From assembly GCF_947581915.1 (NCBI RefSeq), contig NZ_CANPWG010000008.1:1-64000 (forward strand): a stretch of 64,000 bases of DNA, written 5' to 3'. This stretch comes from Candidatus Palauibacter scopulicola. GTDB lineage: Bacteria > Gemmatimonadota > Gemmatimonadetes > Palauibacterales > Palauibacteraceae. The translations under genes and the position numbers were made by a program. Below the pieces are notes generated by a model, which saw only the letters and a list, made by a program, of their open reading frames with translations, searched no databases and was not told where the DNA came from. Positions 61,800-64,000 of the stretch are shown here, one piece after another (position 1 is the first letter of the stretch; every line of letters begins with the position of its first letter).

Positions 61800-63092
61800 C
61801 TACACTTGGTTCGTCGGCGCGGACAACATATCAGCCGGCGGTGGGTCCAGGAGCCTGAGCGCCGCCTGGAGGAGGACGTTGGCGCCCGCCTCCGCCTGTG
61901 CGGGCGTGATGTTCTCCGCCTCGTTGTGGCTGATGCCGCCTTCGCAGGGGACGAAGATCATCCCTGTCGGCGCGACGTCGTTGGTGTGCACGGAGTCGTG
62001 GCCGGCGCCGGCCATGAGCGGCATCGAGGAATAGCCGCACAGATCCGCCGCCGCGCGAACCGCGTCGATGCACCGGCCGGAAAACCGGACCGGAGGCGAG
62101 CGCCAAACGTCGTCGAGCCGCCATGCCGCGCCCCGTTCGAGACAGGCGTCGGTCGCCGCCTCGCGCAGAGCGTCTTCCATGTCGTCGAGGGTGGGGGCGT
62201 CGGGGTGCCGGAGGTCCACGCTGACCGTCACGCGCCCGGGCACGGTGTTCCGCGATGCCGGCTCGGCGGCCAGGACCCCGAAGGTCAGGCGTCCGTGCGG
62301 CGCGAAGTCGCGTTCGACGCGGCGATACGCGTCGACGAGGAACCGCCCAAGCGCCGCCACCGGATCCGTTCGCCGCGACATCGGCGTCGACCCCGCGTGC
62401 GCTTCGTCACCCATGAGCGACAGGTCGAACCAGCGCGCACCCTGCACGCCGGTCACCACGCCGATCTCGCATCCCTCCTCCTCGAGAACCGGACCCTGCT
62501 CGATATGCAGCTCGAGCGCGGCGGCGATCGGACGACCCCCGACGGGGAGCGCGCCGCGATAGCCGATGCGGTCGATGGCGTCGGATACCGTCGTCCCGTC
62601 CGCATCCGCCGCGCCGAGGGCGTCCGCGAGTTCGAAGCGGGCCGAAAACACGCCCGAGCCCATCATGGCGGGCGGAAAACGCGCGCCTTCCTCATTCGTC
62701 CAGTTCACCACTTCGATCGGACGCGCCGTCCGCACTCCGTGCTCCTCGAGCGTTTCCACGACCTCCAGCGCCGCGAGCACGCCGAGCGGCCCGTCGAACC
62801 GTCCGCCCGTCGGCTGGCTGTCGAGGTGGCTCCCGAGCACGAGAGGGGGCCGGCTCCCGGCGGCAACACCCGTTCCTTCCCGGCGGGCGAACATGTTGCC
62901 GATCCCGTCGACCGACACGGCAAGGCCCAGCGATTCGGCCCACGCCCGGAAGAGGTCGCGCGCCCGACGGTCCTCCTCGCTCAGGGCCAGGCGGTGGACG
63001 CCCCCGGCCGGCGTCGCTCCGATGCGCGACATCTCCTCGATGCGTCCCCACAGCCGGTCTCCGTTCACCCGGAGTTCCGAGATCGCGGTCAC
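61800..63092 (-). CDS. M20-family amidohydrolase (allantoate / N-carbamoyl-amino-acid type)
   Basis: 430 residues. Metal and catalytic regions: LVLGSHLDSQPTGGRFDGPL, VVNWTNEEGARFPPAMMGSG, ELHIEQGPVLEEEGCEIGVV and GGISHNEAENI. This is the pattern of allantoate amidohydrolases and L-carbamoylases. It follows the aminotransferase in reverse order on the same strand, consistent with pyrimidine or purine nitrogen salvage. GTG at 63092 has no clear ribosome site. Confidence 0.88.
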   Translation of the reverse strand: MTAISELRVNGDRLWGRIEEMSRIGATPAGGVHRLALSEEDRRARDLFRAWAESLGLAVSVDGIGNMFARREGTGVAAGSRPPLVLGSHLDSQPTGGRFDGPLGVLAALEVVETLEEHGVRTARPIEVVNWTNEEGARFPPAMMGSGVFSARFELADALGAADADGTTVSDAIDRIGYRGALPVGGRPIAAALELHIEQGPVLEEEGCEIGVVTGVQGARWFDLSLMGDEAHAGSTPMSRRTDPVAALGRFLVDAYRRVERDFAPHGRLTFGVLAAEPASRNTVPGRVTVSVDLRHPDAPTLDDMEDALREAATDACLERGAAWRLDDVWRSPPVRFSGRCIDAVRAAADLCGYSSMPLMAGAGHDSVHTNDVAPTGMIFVPCEGGISHNEAENITPAQAEAGANVLLQAALRLLDPPPADMLSAPTNQV

Positions 63093-63138
63093 GGTTCGGG
63101 ACCGGCCCACGCGCGTCCCGCCGGGCTTCCCATCGGCT

Positions 63139-64000
63139 TCAATGGACCGGGGGTGGCGTACCGGTGAGGATGGCCGTGACGAGGAGGAGCAGACCCGCCG
63201 CGCCCAATTCGACGGCAACGGTCGGTGGGAGCCGGGGCGGATCTCCTGCGTCCGCGACCCGGCCGGGAGCGCGGCGCCAGTTGTAAGCGCCGCAACCCGC
63301 GACTCCGAGGACGACGAGGAGCTTCAGACTCAACGTCCGGCCGTAGGGTTCAGTCCAGAGCGCCGAGACCGTGCCGACGTGGAGCCACGCCTGGAAGAGC
63401 CCCGTGACCGCGATGACCGCCGCCGAGCCCAGCGCGAGCGGAGAGAAGGCCGAGATCCAGTCAATGATGCGGCGCTTCGAGATCGGAATCCCCCGGTGCC
63501 GTCCCAGAACCAGGACTCCCGCTATCACAGCCAGCGTACCCAGCCACGCACCTCCCGCCACCATGTGGAAGACGTGAGCGGTAACCGCCGGAGTGACAAA
63601 GTGTTCGGCGCCGGCCGCGTGCCCGGCCAACGCGGGCGTGTACGCGAGGAGGACCACCCCCGCCGTGCCCGCCATCCAGCCGAACTCCGCCCGCGGACCC
63701 CGCGCGGCCGCGAGAGCGAACGCCAGCCCGGAGAGCACGACCGCCGCGATCTGCGCGAGCCACGCCCGACCCCAGGAAGTGGCGGTCACGAGCAGGCGAA
63801 CCTCGGCCCCCAGCGGTTCGAACGGATCGCGAAAGACGCTCACCTCCGCCGCGAGTCGGCCCAGGGCGCCCGCACCCGCCAGCAGTACGGCAAGCCCCCC
63901 GATCCGCGCGGCCAGCCGCTCGGGCATCGCGCCGGCGGCATCGTCCCCCTCCGGCTCGAACCCGGGGAAACGCCTGAGAACGACCAGCTTGAAGGCCACC
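63139..64000 (-). CDS. CopD-like copper resistance membrane protein (partial)
   Basis: At least 286 residues; the 5' end may lie beyond the window. Multiple membrane segments, with ALAGHAAGAEHFVTPAVTAH then VFHMVAGGAWLGTLAVIAG, typical of CopD/YebZ. It probably helps copper uptake or export across the inner membrane. The C-terminus is complete (TGTPPPVH). Confidence 0.8.
   Translation of the reverse strand, partial: VAFKLVVLRRFPGFEPEGDDAAGAMPERLAARIGGLAVLLAGAGALGRLAAEVSVFRDPFEPLGAEVRLLVTATSWGRAWLAQIAAVVLSGLAFALAAARGPRAEFGWMAGTAGVVLLAYTPALAGHAAGAEHFVTPAVTAHVFHMVAGGAWLGTLAVIAGVLVLGRHRGIPISKRRIIDWISAFSPLALGSAAVIAVTGLFQAWLHVGTVSALWTEPYGRTLSLKLLVVLGVAGCGAYNWRRAPGRVADAGDPPRLPPTVAVELGAAGLLLLVTAILTGTPPPVH

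Noticed and set aside
1-64000. CRISPR array, rRNA, tRNA, integrase or transposase
   Set aside because: I saw no spaced direct repeats of CRISPR type, no clover-leaf or rRNA sequence and no recombinase motif in any frame.

Overview
This is a GC-rich bacterial chromosome segment with many GTG/TTG starts and stop/start overlaps. The large set of exported six-bladed beta-propellers sharing a G-x-G-P-G-E motif, the exported carboxypeptidase-regulatory/plug-only proteins and the form of the division cluster suggest a Gemmatimonadota-like lineage. That is an inference from gene content; there is no rRNA gene in the window to confirm it. I found no rRNA, tRNA, CRISPR array or insertion sequence.

Left part (1-13.6 kb, all minus strand). 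A nearly continuous co-directional array begins with an ECF sigma factor (9670-10203). Next comes a zinc-finger anti-sigma factor fused to TPRs and a cysteine-less thioredoxin-fold tail (7487-9658). After that, small exported cysteine-rich peptides alternate with propeller proteins and a CxxC redoxin, down to a decayed propeller remnant at 181-560. A small LuxR-type HTH protein sits in the middle, beside a nested palindrome. Upstream lie a 13-codon leader ORF with strong hairpins, two tandem plug-only proteins and an outer-membrane barrel.

13.7-20.9 kb. A class V aminotransferase of the serine/aspartate-glyoxylate type is coupled to a TRAP transporter (DctP-DctQ-DctM). It is divergent from a 989-residue FAD/Fe-S 2-hydroxyacid dehydrogenase. 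Together they look like an uptake and oxidation module for a small hydroxy- or keto-acid.

20.9-28.3 kb. A second redoxin - Cys-rich peptide - propeller cassette is followed by a VapBC-type toxin-antitoxin pair, a duplicated propeller (295 bp identical to the first copy), a partial and a complete thioesterase, an esterase-like hydrolase, a further propeller and an exported RidA protein. The redoxin/peptide/propeller order therefore occurs three times in the window and is the best candidate for an undescribed system.

28.3-53.5 kb, housekeeping. asnS, recG, ftsY, a VWA membrane protein and an M23 peptidase adjoin a compact dcw cluster: mraZ-rsmH-ftsL-ftsI-murE-murF-mraY-murD-ftsW-murG-murC-murB-ftsQ-ftsA-ftsZ. 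Most junctions overlap by 1-4 bases. The mraZ promoter is flanked by TGGG-type boxes at 10-bp spacing, as expected for MraZ autoregulation.

53.6-64 kb. A secreted TPR protein with a good terminator is followed by coxG, divergent from a coxD/coxE-like pair, then an HU protein, a carboxylate-amine ligase, a class III aminotransferase, an M20 amidohydrolase and a CopD-like membrane protein cut by the window edge.
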